Below are positions 1 through 6,064 of a stretch of DNA of 11,665 bases, piece by piece (position 1 is the stretch's first letter; each line of letters begins with the position of its first letter). The position numbers and the translations under genes are program-made. The DNA is from Sutterella sp. (lineage in GTDB: Bacteria > Pseudomonadota > Gammaproteobacteria > Burkholderiales > Burkholderiaceae_F), in the NCBI GenBank assembly GCA_020025965.1, contig JAHHRG010000057.1, positions 1 through 11,665 of the forward strand. Direction: 5' to 3'. The notes under the pieces are model-generated. The model saw nothing but the letters and a program-made list of their open reading frames with translations. It searched no databases and was not told the origin of the DNA.

Positions 1-16
1 GACATTCCACGGAGGT

Positions 17-652
17 TTATCCGGGTTGGACTTTCGGAACCGTGAACGAAACCGATCCGGCGTTGAGGAAGGCGATAACGTCGGTACTTGTGGGAATGTC
101 GGGATTGGCGGCTTCGGCTTCTCGGATATCGTTTTCATAACGAATCATTTCGATACGTTCTTCAACCGGATGCGAGAGAAGGCTTTCCTGCCAGAGGGGA
201 TCCATCACGGTTTCGCGCCAGTGCTGATAAGCCAGATCGCGGATGCACCATTCGTCGCCGTGCGCAAAGAGAATGTCGGTGTCCATCACGCGAATGACGG
301 TCGGCCCTTTAACGAGCTCGGCACCGCACTCGTTGGCAAAATCCTGTCCCAGAAGGAAATCGTGTTGACCGCGGAAGATAATCAGGCGGTGTCCCGATGA
401 CGCATAGTGCTTCAACTGCGCCACGATCGGGGCGGCTTCCTTCATCGTGTCGTCGCCCGTCCAGTAGTCGAACAAATCGCCCAAAATGACGAGTTCGGCG
501 TAGCGCGGCGCATAGCTCTTCATGAAACGAAGGAAGGCCATAATGGTCTTCGGTTTGTTGGCAATGAGATTGAGGTCGGAAATGACGACGGGATTCGTCA
601 GAGGCTCGACGCTTGTTAAACCGGTCAGAACCGGAACTTGCTTGTCGGACAT
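17..652 (-). CDS. lpxH: LpxH-like metallophosphoesterase, degenerate and C-terminally truncated
   Basis: A 211-residue protein resembling UDP-2,3-diacylglucosamine diphosphatase (LpxH), the lipid A enzyme that cleaves UDP-2,3-diacylglucosamine to lipid X on the inner face of the inner membrane. Recognisable parts in order are ISDLNL (residues 24-29), LGDLFDYWTGDD (57-68), GQHDFLLG (95-102), AHGDEWC (130-136) and a helical YQHWRE...PLWQ segment. The usual family motifs are DLHL and GNRDFLLG, so the first histidine ligand is Asn28 and the asparagine ligand is Gln96. The protein stops about 50-70 residues early, before the HGHTH motif that supplies the last two metal ligands. The ATG at 652 was preferred to a TTG at 748 because homology begins shortly after it. 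Family membership rests on motifs and on the conserved lpxH-ppiB-ppiA-TPR-cysS neighbourhood. Catalytic activity is doubtful: this is either a decaying gene or a repurposed pseudoenzyme. Confidence 0.75.
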   Translation of the reverse strand: MSDKQVPVLTGLTSVEPLTNPVVISDLNLIANKPKTIMAFLRFMKSYAPRYAELVILGDLFDYWTGDDTMKEAAPIVAQLKHYASSGHRLIIFRGQHDFLLGQDFANECGAELVKGPTVIRVMDTDILFAHGDEWCIRDLAYQHWRETVMDPLWQESLLSHPVEERIEMIRYENDIREAEAANPDIPTSTDVIAFLNAGSVSFTVPKVQPG

Positions 653-685
653 AGTGGGCAACCGAAGAAGAATAAATGGGTCATG

Positions 686-723
686 AAAAAGGCGCGCGGG
701 GCTTGGATGCCCATCTGCGCGCC
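686..723 (-). terminator. Intrinsic terminator after ppiB
   Basis: Read on the minus strand, GGCGCGC (723-717) pairs with GCGCGCC (697-691). Inside it is a second stem of GGGC with GCCC around a 6-nt loop, and a TTTTT run (690-686) follows. This two-part GC-rich hairpin plus U-tract is a good Rho-independent terminator. It lies between the ppiB stop and the LpxH-like start, so the latter probably needs its own promoter or relies on readthrough. Confidence 0.8.
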
Positions 724-771
724 CGGTTCGAAAGAAAGGCCGACTCAAGGCCGACCTTTCCTAGGCTCGAC

Positions 772-1263
772 TTAGATGAGTTCGGCCTTTTCGATCACAA
801 CGTCTTCAACGGGCACATCGCCGTAGAAGCCGCGCGTGGCGGTGCGAACGAGACCGATCGTGTCGACCACTTCCTGACCGGCCACGACCTTGCCGAAAAC
901 GGCATAACCCCAACCCTGAGCGGTCGGAGCGGTGTGGTTGAGGAAGTCATTGTCAACGGTGTTGATGAAGAACTGAGCCGTGGCGGAATGGGGATCCGTC
1001 GTACGGGCCATGGCAATGGTGTACTTGTCGTTCTTCAGACCGTTCGCTGCTTCGTTTTCGATCGGATCGTGCGTGGGCTTCTGGTGCATACCCACTTCGA
1101 AACCGCCGCCCTGGATCATGAAACCCTTGATGACGCGGTGGAAGATCGTGCCGTTGTAGAAGCCTTCGCGAACGTACTGTTCGAAGTTGGCGGCCGTCTT
1201 CGGGGCGTGTTCATGGTCGAGTTCGATGTCGATGACACCGTGATTGGTAGTAAAACGAATCAT
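772..1263 (-). CDS. ppiB: Cytoplasmic peptidyl-prolyl cis-trans isomerase (cyclophilin)
   Basis: A 163-residue single-domain cyclophilin, the usual length of PpiB, with no signal peptide. It catalyses cis-trans isomerisation of X-Pro bonds and so assists protein folding in the cytoplasm. Visible signatures are FHRVIKGFMIQGGG (residues 41-54, with the catalytic Arg43 and Gln51), MARTTDPHSATAQFFIN (85-101) and GWGYAVFG (117-124), whose Trp118 corresponds to the cyclosporin-contacting Trp position. It lies downstream of the exported paralogue ppiA with a 117-nt gap, and its transcript probably ends at the hairpin near 686-723. The start ATG is preceded only by an A-rich stretch rather than a strong Shine-Dalgarno sequence. 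Assignment to PpiB rather than PpiA follows from the absence of a leader peptide and the retained Trp. Confidence 0.95.
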   Translation of the reverse strand: MIRFTTNHGVIDIELDHEHAPKTAANFEQYVREGFYNGTIFHRVIKGFMIQGGGFEVGMHQKPTHDPIENEAANGLKNDKYTIAMARTTDPHSATAQFFINTVDNDFLNHTAPTAQGWGYAVFGKVVAGQEVVDTIGLVRTATRGFYGDVPVEDVVIEKAELI

Positions 1264-1292
1264 GTCTTTTTTAACTTGTATCGTTAATGAAT

Positions 1293-1321
1293 GAGATCGG
1301 GATTGGGAGAAATTCGATCTC
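1293..1321. repeat. Inverted repeat in the ppiB leader
   Basis: GAGATCG (1293-1299) and CGATCTC (1315-1321) form a perfect 7-bp inverted repeat around a 15-nt spacer. It lies in the 117-nt gap upstream of ppiB. It could be an operator or an RNA hairpin in the leader; no further function is visible. Confidence 0.4.
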
Positions 1322-1350
1322 GGAAACGTTTATTGTCGCACAAATCGAGG

Positions 1351-1375
1351 CTCTGAACGCGAGAACCGCGCAGAG
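1351..1375 (-). other. Hairpin just downstream of ppiA, without U-tract
   Basis: CTCTG and CGCG (1351-1355, 1358-1361) pair with CGCG and CAGAG (1367-1375), giving a 9-bp stem interrupted by an AA bulge around a 5-nt loop. It lies a few bases after the ppiA stop on the minus strand. No U-tract follows in that direction, so it looks more like an mRNA 3'-end stabiliser or a weak terminator than a strong one. Confidence 0.4.
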
Positions 1376-1380
1376 TCGCC

Positions 1381-1956
1381 TTATTTGATGACGCGAGCGG
1401 ACTTGATGACGACGGGTTCGAGCGGCACGTCCTTCATGCCGCGGCGGAAACCGGTGCGAACTTCGGCAATCTTGTCAACGACATCCGTGCCGGACGTGAC
1501 GGTCCCGAAGACGGCATAACCCTGACCGTCGGCGGCTTCGTCGGCATTAAGGAAGCTGTTGTCGTTCACGTTAATAAAGAACTGGGAAGTAGCCGAATGC
1601 GGATAACTCGTACGAGCCATGGCGACGGTGTATTTGTCGTTGGGCATGCCGCCTCGGGCTTCCAAGGGAATCGGCGCACGGGTTTCCTTTTGACGCATGT
1701 CAGGCGTAAATCCGCCGCCCTGAATCATAAAGCCGGAGATCACGCGGTGAAAGATCGTACCGTTGTAGTGGCCGGCGTTGACATAGTCGATGAAGTTTCG
1801 AACCGTCACGGGGGCGCGGTCGGGCGAGAGGCGCATCACGATTTTTCCCATGGACGTATCGAGTTCGACCAGGGGGCTGTCGGCTGGCGCAGCCATGAGG
1901 CTTCCGGACAAAATCATCGGGAGAAGGGCTGCGGCAAGACGCATACGCAATTTCAT
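1381..1956 (-). CDS. ppiA: Periplasmic peptidyl-prolyl cis-trans isomerase (cyclophilin)
   Basis: A 191-residue cyclophilin with an N-terminal export signal: MKLRMR, then a hydrophobic stretch to about residue 21, with probable cleavage near MA-AP. The mature domain carries FHRVISGFMIQGGG (69-82), MARTSYPHSATSQFFIN (113-129) and QGYAVFG (145-151). It would isomerise prolyl bonds of exported proteins in the periplasm. The ATG at 1956 was chosen over an upstream GTG at 1971 because it gives a proper positively charged n-region and is preceded by GAGAGA about 8 nt upstream. The TPR gene ends 27 nt upstream on the same strand, so the two are probably co-transcribed. The strong similarity to the adjacent ppiB suggests an old tandem duplication, which is common at this locus in betaproteobacteria. 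Confidence 0.92.
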   Translation of the reverse strand: MKLRMRLAAALLPMILSGSLMAAPADSPLVELDTSMGKIVMRLSPDRAPVTVRNFIDYVNAGHYNGTIFHRVISGFMIQGGGFTPDMRQKETRAPIPLEARGGMPNDKYTVAMARTSYPHSATSQFFINVNDNSFLNADEAADGQGYAVFGTVTSGTDVVDKIAEVRTGFRRGMKDVPLEPVVIKSARVIK

Positions 1957-1983
1957 AAGAGTATCTCTCACAAATAAAAAGAA

Positions 1984-2526
1984 TTAACGATTGGCGGCTT
2001 CAAGACGCTTGATGGTCTGTAAACGGACGGCGAGCACTTTATTGGCGGGCAGGGCGGGAGTCGCCATTTCATAGCATTCGCGAGCAAGCGCCAGGTAGAT
2101 GTCGCCCAAATTTTTGCGTGCCAGGGCAAAGTCGGGGTTGATCAACAGGGCGCGCTGCAAAAGGCGTATGGCTTCTTCGAGTCGGCCTTCGGAGGCTTCA
2201 AGGCGGGCGAGATTGTTATAAGGATCGGGGATTTCCGGATACTGGGCAATCATGTCGCTCAAGGCCTTGCGGGCTTCATTGGTACGGCCGAGTCGCTCGA
2301 GCGCATTGGCGCGCATGAAGCGAAGCTGGGCGCTCTTCGGGTTTTTCTTGAGACCGAGTTCGGCCAATTCGAGCGCAGAAGCATTGTTGCCGCTTTCGAA
2401 TAGCTGTTCGACTTGGAACGGGAAATCGGCAGGATGAAGCTTCATGGCCAAATCTTCCATCTGCGTCCCGGCCGAAGCGGAGGCGATGGCAAAAGAAAGA
2501 AGAGTCGCTGTAATCAAACGTCGCAT
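1984..2526 (-). CDS. Exported tetratricopeptide-repeat protein
   Basis: A 180-residue protein starting MRRLITATLL, with a typical Sec signal peptide ending at about ASASA-G (residues 15-20). The mature part contains at least two TPR units: about residues 66-99 (RANALERLGRTNEARKALSD core) and 100-134 (DPYNNLARLEASEGRLEEAI core). A partial third follows (KNLGDIYLALARECYEMA, 138-155). TPRs form helical scaffolds for protein-protein contacts; the partner is unknown. A TPR gene of this type sits between ppiA and cysS in many betaproteobacteria, and its C-terminal LGD-Y-LA pattern fits that family. The start at 2526 was preferred to an upstream in-frame ATG at 2604, because the extra 26 residues are Pro/Arg-rich and would bury the signal peptide. 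No strong Shine-Dalgarno sequence is visible. Confidence 0.85.
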   Translation of the reverse strand: MRRLITATLLSFAIASASAGTQMEDLAMKLHPADFPFQVEQLFESGNNASALELAELGLKKNPKSAQLRFMRANALERLGRTNEARKALSDMIAQYPEIPDPYNNLARLEASEGRLEEAIRLLQRALLINPDFALARKNLGDIYLALARECYEMATPALPANKVLAVRLQTIKRLEAANR

Positions 2527-2713
2527 GAACGGGAATCTCGAACGGAAAGGAATCCAAAAAAATGTGGGCGGCGGGCGTGACGGGCTCGTCCGATATCCCG
2601 ACAATCGGGTAGGCCGAGCGAAAAAGAAGCAAAACCGACGATTCGAGCCGAACGCTCAATGCCTCAGACGGCTATACTTCTCGGATACGCGAAAAACCGC
2701 ATCCGATATTTTA

Positions 2714-2738
2714 GCCCACGAACCCCTCGCGGGCTTTT
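2714..2738 (+). terminator. Terminator-like hairpin in the cysS upstream region
   Basis: GCCC (2714-2717) pairs with GGGC (2731-2734), and CGA (2719-2721) pairs with TCG (2727-2729) across one A/C mismatch. A TTTT run (2735-2738) follows. The stem is short, so it would be a weak terminator or attenuator. If the cysS promoter lies upstream of it, it would act in the cysS leader. Confidence 0.4.
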
Positions 2739-2758
2739 CAAAATATGTAGGCAAGAGT

Positions 2759-2783
2759 TTCAGTTGAACGGATTTCAACTGAA
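2759..2783 (+). promoter_or_regulatory. Perfect 10-bp inverted repeat upstream of cysS
   Basis: TTCAGTTGAA (2759-2768) and TTCAACTGAA (2774-2783) are exact reverse complements around a 5-nt spacer CGGAT, ending 40 nt before the cysS ATG. It could be a leader RNA hairpin or a dimeric repressor operator. The left arm overlaps AGTTTC (2756-2761), which is also complementary to two GAAACT copies at 2802-2807 and 2810-2815 around the Shine-Dalgarno sequence, so an alternative pairing exists. Confidence 0.55.
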
Positions 2784-2823
2784 GTCTCGACAAAACAACT
2801 CGAAACTAGGAAACTTTCCGACT

Positions 2824-4230
2824 ATGTCACTTTCGATTTATTCGACGCTCAGCCACGAGCAGAGTCCTTTTACGCCGCTTGAACCCAATCACGTCCGCAT
2901 GTACGTCTGCGGTGTCACGGTGTACGACTACTGTCATATCGGACACGGTCGCACCTTTGTGGCTTTTGACGTCGTGCGTCGCTGGCTGGAAGCTTCCGGA
3001 ATGAAGGTCACGTTTGTGCGCAATATCACGGACGTTGACGACAAGATTATCCGCCGTGCGGCCGAACGCAATATCACGACCGACGAACTCACCGACGAAT
3101 TCGCCCGTGCCATGCAGGAAGATATGATTGCTCTGGGCTGCTTGGCTCCGACCTACGAACCGCGTGCCACGGACTATATTCCCGAGATGCTCAATCTCGT
3201 TGAAAAGCTCGAGGCCAAGGGCTATGCCTATCAGGGCGCCGACGGTGACGTCGACTTCGCCGTGCGTAAGTTCGACGGCTACGGCAAGTTGTCCGGCAAG
3301 TCCTTGGACGATCTGCAGTCGGGCGCACGTATCGAAGTGAAGACCGCCAAGCGCGACCCCTTGGACTTTGTGCTCTGGAAGAGTGCCAAGCCCGGCGAAC
3401 CCCAGTGGGATTCGAAGTGGGGCAAGGGCCGTCCGGGCTGGCATATCGAATGCTCGGCCATGGCCTGCAAGCTCTTGGGCGAAACCTTCGATATTCACGG
3501 CGGCGGTCCCGACCTGATTTTCCCGCACCACGAAAATGAAATCGCCCAGAGTGAAGCCGGCAACGGCAAGCCCTTTGCCCAGGTCTGGATGCACTCGGGT
3601 CCCTTGCGCGTTCGCGACAAGTCCGGCAAGGAAGAAAAGATGTCGAAGTCTCTCGGCAACTTCTGGACGATTCGCGATGCTCTTAAAGATACCAACGCTG
3701 CCTACGGTGAAGGGAACGGTGCCGAAGTCCTCCGCTTCTTCCTTCTTCGCAGCCAGTACCGCAGCCCCATCAGTTTCTCGCCCGCGTTGATCGAAGAGGC
3801 TCAGAAGGCTCTGGTTCGCCTTTACGGTGCCCTGAAGGGCCGCGAAGGCGACGGTCAGGCGCTCGACTGGTCGGAACACTTTGCTCAGCAGTTTAAGAAG
3901 GCGATGGACGACGACTTCAATACGCCGCAGGCCGTCTCCGTTCTCTTTGAACTTGCTTCCGAAATCAATCGCAACGCCGATCCGGCTCTCGAGCGTCAGC
4001 TCCGCGGTTTGGGCGCTGTACTCAACATCCTCCAGCTTGATGCGGAAAAGTTCTTGAAGGGCGGTGTGACGGAAGACGATTCCGAACGCATTCAGGCCCT
4101 GATTGACGAACGCAAGGCTGCGAAGAAGGCTCGCGACTTCGCCCGTGCCGACCAAATTCGTGCCGACCTTTTGGCCGAAGGTATCGAACTCATGGACGGT
4201 CCGCAGGGTACGACCTGGCGCCGCCTCTAA
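2824..4230 (+). CDS. cysS: Cysteinyl-tRNA synthetase
   Basis: A 468-residue class I aminoacyl-tRNA synthetase that charges tRNA-Cys with cysteine in the cytoplasm, about the usual family length. The signature HIGH is at residues 38-41 and KMSKS at 272-276. Zinc ligands expected for CysRS are visible as Cys29 (YVCGVTVYD), Cys210 (GWHIECSAM), and His235 and Glu239 in FPHHENE. The C-terminal helical domain (about 350-468) includes the typical MDDDFNTPQA motif and ends RRL. The start at 2824 was chosen because the family N-terminus (S-IYSTLS...F-PLEP) begins there; AGGAA lies 12-16 nt upstream. Longer in-frame extension to 2659 would translate the inverted repeats of the leader and has no homology. 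accA follows after 22 nt, consistent with co-transcription. Confidence 0.97.
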   Translation: MSLSIYSTLSHEQSPFTPLEPNHVRMYVCGVTVYDYCHIGHGRTFVAFDVVRRWLEASGMKVTFVRNITDVDDKIIRRAAERNITTDELTDEFARAMQEDMIALGCLAPTYEPRATDYIPEMLNLVEKLEAKGYAYQGADGDVDFAVRKFDGYGKLSGKSLDDLQSGARIEVKTAKRDPLDFVLWKSAKPGEPQWDSKWGKGRPGWHIECSAMACKLLGETFDIHGGGPDLIFPHHENEIAQSEAGNGKPFAQVWMHSGPLRVRDKSGKEEKMSKSLGNFWTIRDALKDTNAAYGEGNGAEVLRFFLLRSQYRSPISFSPALIEEAQKALVRLYGALKGREGDGQALDWSEHFAQQFKKAMDDDFNTPQAVSVLFELASEINRNADPALERQLRGLGAVLNILQLDAEKFLKGGVTEDDSERIQALIDERKAAKKARDFARADQIRADLLAEGIELMDGPQGTTWRRL

Positions 4231-4252
4231 TTACCATCACCCGGATTGAATT

Positions 4253-5374
4253 ATGGCAAAACGCGTCTTTCTCGAATTCGAACACGACATTGAAGCCTTC
4301 GACTGCAAGATCATCGAGTTGAAAGAACTCGCCGAAGAAACGGCCGAAAGTGCCAAAGCCGTCTCGATCGACAAGGAAATCGGTCAGCTTGAGGCTAAGG
4401 CGGACGAACTACTCAAAAAAATATACGCTGATCTGACGCCTTGGCAGATGTCCCTCGTGGCACGCCATCCGAATCGTCCGTATACGCTCGACTATATCGA
4501 ATCAATGTTTACGGACTTCCACGAACTTCACGGCGATCGCGCTTTTGCGGACGATCCGGCCATTGTCGGCGGGCTCGCTCGCTTGGCTGACATGAACGTC
4601 GTGGTGATCGGTAATCAGAAGGGCCGCACGCTTCGCGAACGTACCCGCCGTAATTTCGGCATGGCACGTCCTGAAGGCTATCGCAAGGCTCTGCGTCTGA
4701 TGGAATTGGCTGAAAAGTTCGGTCTTCCCGTCATTACCTTTGTTGATACCCCGGGCGCTTATCCCGGGATTGATGCCGAAGAACGCGGTCAGTCCGAAGC
4801 GATCGGCCACAATCTCTACAAGATGTCGACCCTGAAGGTTCCCGTCATTTCGGTTGTGATCGGTGAAGGCGGATCGGGCGGTGCGTTGGCCATTGCCGTT
4901 GCCGACAGCGTCATGATGCTTCAGTATTCAACCTATTCCGTGATCAGTCCGGAAGGTTGCGCTTCCATTCTCTGGAAGGATGCCGCCAAGGCTCCGCAGG
5001 CTGCGGAAGCCTTGGGTCTTACGGCCGATCGTCTTTCCGAACTCGGTCTTGTCGATCGCGTGATCTCCGAACCCTTGGGCGGCGCACACCGTGATCCGAA
5101 ACTCATGGCAACGACGCTTCGCAAGGTCATCGTCGACGAACTTCGCTACCTCCTGAAACTCGATACCGAGACGCTCGTTGCTCGCCGTGCCGAGCGTATC
5201 GAAGGTTACGGCCGCTTTGAAGCGCTCGTTGAGTCGGGAGACGTGAAGGCCGAGGCGATCGCGCCCGCGATGGCTGTGGCACCCGTCACCGAAGTTGACG
5301 ACTGCCCCTGCGCCAAGCAGAGCAAGGAAGCCGACGTTAAGGCCAAGAGTGAAACCGAGGCCGACGCCAAATAA
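4253..5374 (+). CDS. accA: Acetyl-CoA carboxylase carboxyltransferase subunit alpha
   Basis: A 373-residue AccA. With AccD it forms the carboxyltransferase that moves CO2 from biotin-BCCP to acetyl-CoA, giving malonyl-CoA, the first committed step of fatty acid synthesis. The N-terminal helical part (1-60) is followed by the crotonase-like core, with RPYTLDYI (75-82), FHELHGDRAF (89-98), TFVDTPGAYPG (162-172), GEGGSGGALAI (204-214) and the YSVISPEGCASILW stretch (228-241). Family members are about 315-325 residues. The extra 45-50 residues (from about 327) form a low-complexity Ala/Glu/Lys/Asp-rich tail containing a C-P-C motif (351-353). The tail is in frame and ends at a normal stop before a strong terminator. 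In related betaproteobacteria tilS usually follows; it is absent here. Confidence 0.95.
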   Translation: MAKRVFLEFEHDIEAFDCKIIELKELAEETAESAKAVSIDKEIGQLEAKADELLKKIYADLTPWQMSLVARHPNRPYTLDYIESMFTDFHELHGDRAFADDPAIVGGLARLADMNVVVIGNQKGRTLRERTRRNFGMARPEGYRKALRLMELAEKFGLPVITFVDTPGAYPGIDAEERGQSEAIGHNLYKMSTLKVPVISVVIGEGGSGGALAIAVADSVMMLQYSTYSVISPEGCASILWKDAAKAPQAAEALGLTADRLSELGLVDRVISEPLGGAHRDPKLMATTLRKVIVDELRYLLKLDTETLVARRAERIEGYGRFEALVESGDVKAEAIAPAMAVAPVTEVDDCPCAKQSKEADVKAKSETEADAK

Positions 5375-5395
5375 GGTTATCCGAGGCTTCTTGCC

Positions 5396-5424
5396 AAGCC
5401 CGCCCGTCAAAAGGCGGGCTTTTT
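5396..5424 (+). terminator. Intrinsic terminator after accA
   Basis: AAGCCCGCC (5396-5404) pairs perfectly with GGCGGGCTT (5413-5421) around an 8-nt loop, and the T-run continues to 5424. It is a textbook Rho-independent terminator 21 nt after the accA stop, closing the cysS-accA unit and separating it from the cupin gene. Confidence 0.92.
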
Positions 5425-5465
5425 CATTGTTTAGAATGATCGAACCGATAAAAAAAGGAAAAAAC

Positions 5466-5867
5466 ATGAGCGACACCGCCAAACTGTTGTCCGACGACTT
5501 TTTGGACGACTTGGCTCAACAAGCCAAGACTTCTCCGCGTCTGCGTATGCATTGCGACATGAGAACGAGCGGCGAAGATACCTCGCAGCGCATGTTGAAT
5601 GCGCTCGAAAAAGGCACGATCGTCCCCGTTCATCGTCATCGTTATACAACGGAAACACAGCTTCTCTTGCGAGGCGTAATTGACGTCACCTTTTGGGATG
5701 ACGACGGACACGAAATCGAGCGTCACCGAATCGATCCCAAGCGAGGTGTTTACGGGATCGACATTCCCGCTGGTGTATGGCACAGCCTCGAAGTGATTGA
5801 GGCCGGTGTTCTTTTTGAGGCGAAAGACGGCGCTTATCAGCCGGCCGATCCTAAGGATTTTCTCTAG
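5466..5867 (+). CDS. WbuC-family cupin-fold metalloprotein
   Basis: A 133-residue small cupin. The sequence pattern RLRMHCDMR (25-33), SQRMLNAL (40-47), GTIVPVHRHRY (50-60), GVYGIDIPAGVWHS (94-107) and FEAKDGAYQPADPKDF (117-132) matches the WbuC family. The putative metal site is His56, His58, Glu63 and His106, the classic cupin HxH...E...H arrangement. WbuC was named from E. coli O-antigen clusters, but its biochemical role is not established and homologues occur outside such clusters, as here. The ATG at 5466 is preceded by AAGGAA at good spacing. It sits after the accA terminator, so it is probably expressed from its own promoter in the short AT-rich gap. Family membership is well supported; function remains unknown. 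Confidence 0.82.
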   Translation: MSDTAKLLSDDFLDDLAQQAKTSPRLRMHCDMRTSGEDTSQRMLNALEKGTIVPVHRHRYTTETQLLLRGVIDVTFWDDDGHEIERHRIDPKRGVYGIDIPAGVWHSLEVIEAGVLFEAKDGAYQPADPKDFL

Positions 5868-5868
5868 G

Positions 5869-5899
5869 TTGACAAAACGGTTTTCTGCTCCTACATACT
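5869..5899 (+). promoter_or_regulatory. Candidate sigma-70 promoter for the amidohydrolase
   Basis: A consensus minus-35 TTGACA (5869-5874) begins immediately after the cupin stop. It is followed after 17 nt by TACATA (5892-5897), or after 19 nt by CATACT (5894-5899), as an imperfect minus-10. Transcripts would start near 5905 and carry a leader of about 160 nt before the amidohydrolase. Confidence 0.5.
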
Positions 5900-5969
5900 C
5901 TTAGAAAACTTAAAAAGAAATAAGGGTAAATGACGAGAAAAACGCGAAGATCGAGACTTCTTGGACTCA

Positions 5970-5975
5970 TATAAT
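5970..5975 (+). promoter_or_regulatory. Perfect minus-10 box TATAAT without clear minus-35
   Basis: TATAAT at 5970-5975 lies about 90 nt upstream of the amidohydrolase ATG. No TTGACA-like hexamer is found 16-18 nt upstream, so if this is a promoter it probably depends on an activator. It may instead simply lie within the AT-rich leader. Confidence 0.35.
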
Positions 5976-6003
5976 AAAAAAGTTACTTTCCGCCACCACG
6001 ACC

Positions 6004-6040
6004 AAGCCTGTCCTATGAGAGAGGCGGTGACGGAAGGCTT
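6004..6040 (+). promoter_or_regulatory. Leader hairpin upstream of the amidohydrolase ribosome-binding site
   Basis: AAGCCT (6004-6009) pairs with AGGCTT (6035-6040). After a one-base bulge, TCC (6011-6013) pairs with GGA (6032-6034), closing an 18-nt loop. The hairpin ends 10 nt before the AGGAG Shine-Dalgarno sequence (6051-6055), so it could influence translation or mRNA stability. Confidence 0.35.
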
Positions 6041-6064
6041 AGAAAAACAAAGGAGAAATGCCAA

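Larger units (their letters stand above)
2527..2823. other. Divergent intergenic region between TPR gene and cysS
   Basis: About 297 bases without a convincing gene, separating divergent transcription units and therefore expected to hold promoters in both directions. A TATACT at 2673-2678 is a possible minus-10 for cysS, but no convincing minus-35 lies at the right spacing. No clear sigma-70 pair was found for the TPR direction. The cysS-proximal 110 bases are rich in inverted repeats, listed separately. Open frames reaching into this stretch are upstream extensions of the TPR and cysS frames or overlapping frames without recognisable domains. Confidence 0.5.

Noticed and set aside
732..760. 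Second terminator-like repeat just after ppiB (two AAGGCCGAC copies in tandem)
   Set aside because: It is mainly a 9-bp direct repeat with a poor hairpin; the nested GC-rich hairpin at 691-723 with its T-run is the better terminator.
676..1287. Open frame on the plus strand across ppiB
   Set aside because: Shadow of the cyclophilin on the minus strand; no family features and no ribosome-binding site.
2714..2738. Possible tRNA fragment (GGTTCG-like sequence on the minus strand)
   Set aside because: No acceptor stem, anticodon arm or cloverleaf can be built around it; it is better described as a short hairpin.
2827..4155. 442-codon open frame on the minus strand opposite cysS
   Set aside because: Antisense shadow of cysS caused by codon bias; the plus strand has full CysRS motifs and the antisense protein shows no recognisable domain.
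5295..5465. Upstream extension of the cupin frame through the accA tail and terminator
   Set aside because: It would translate the accA terminator; the ATG at 5466 has AAGGAA and fits the family N-terminus.
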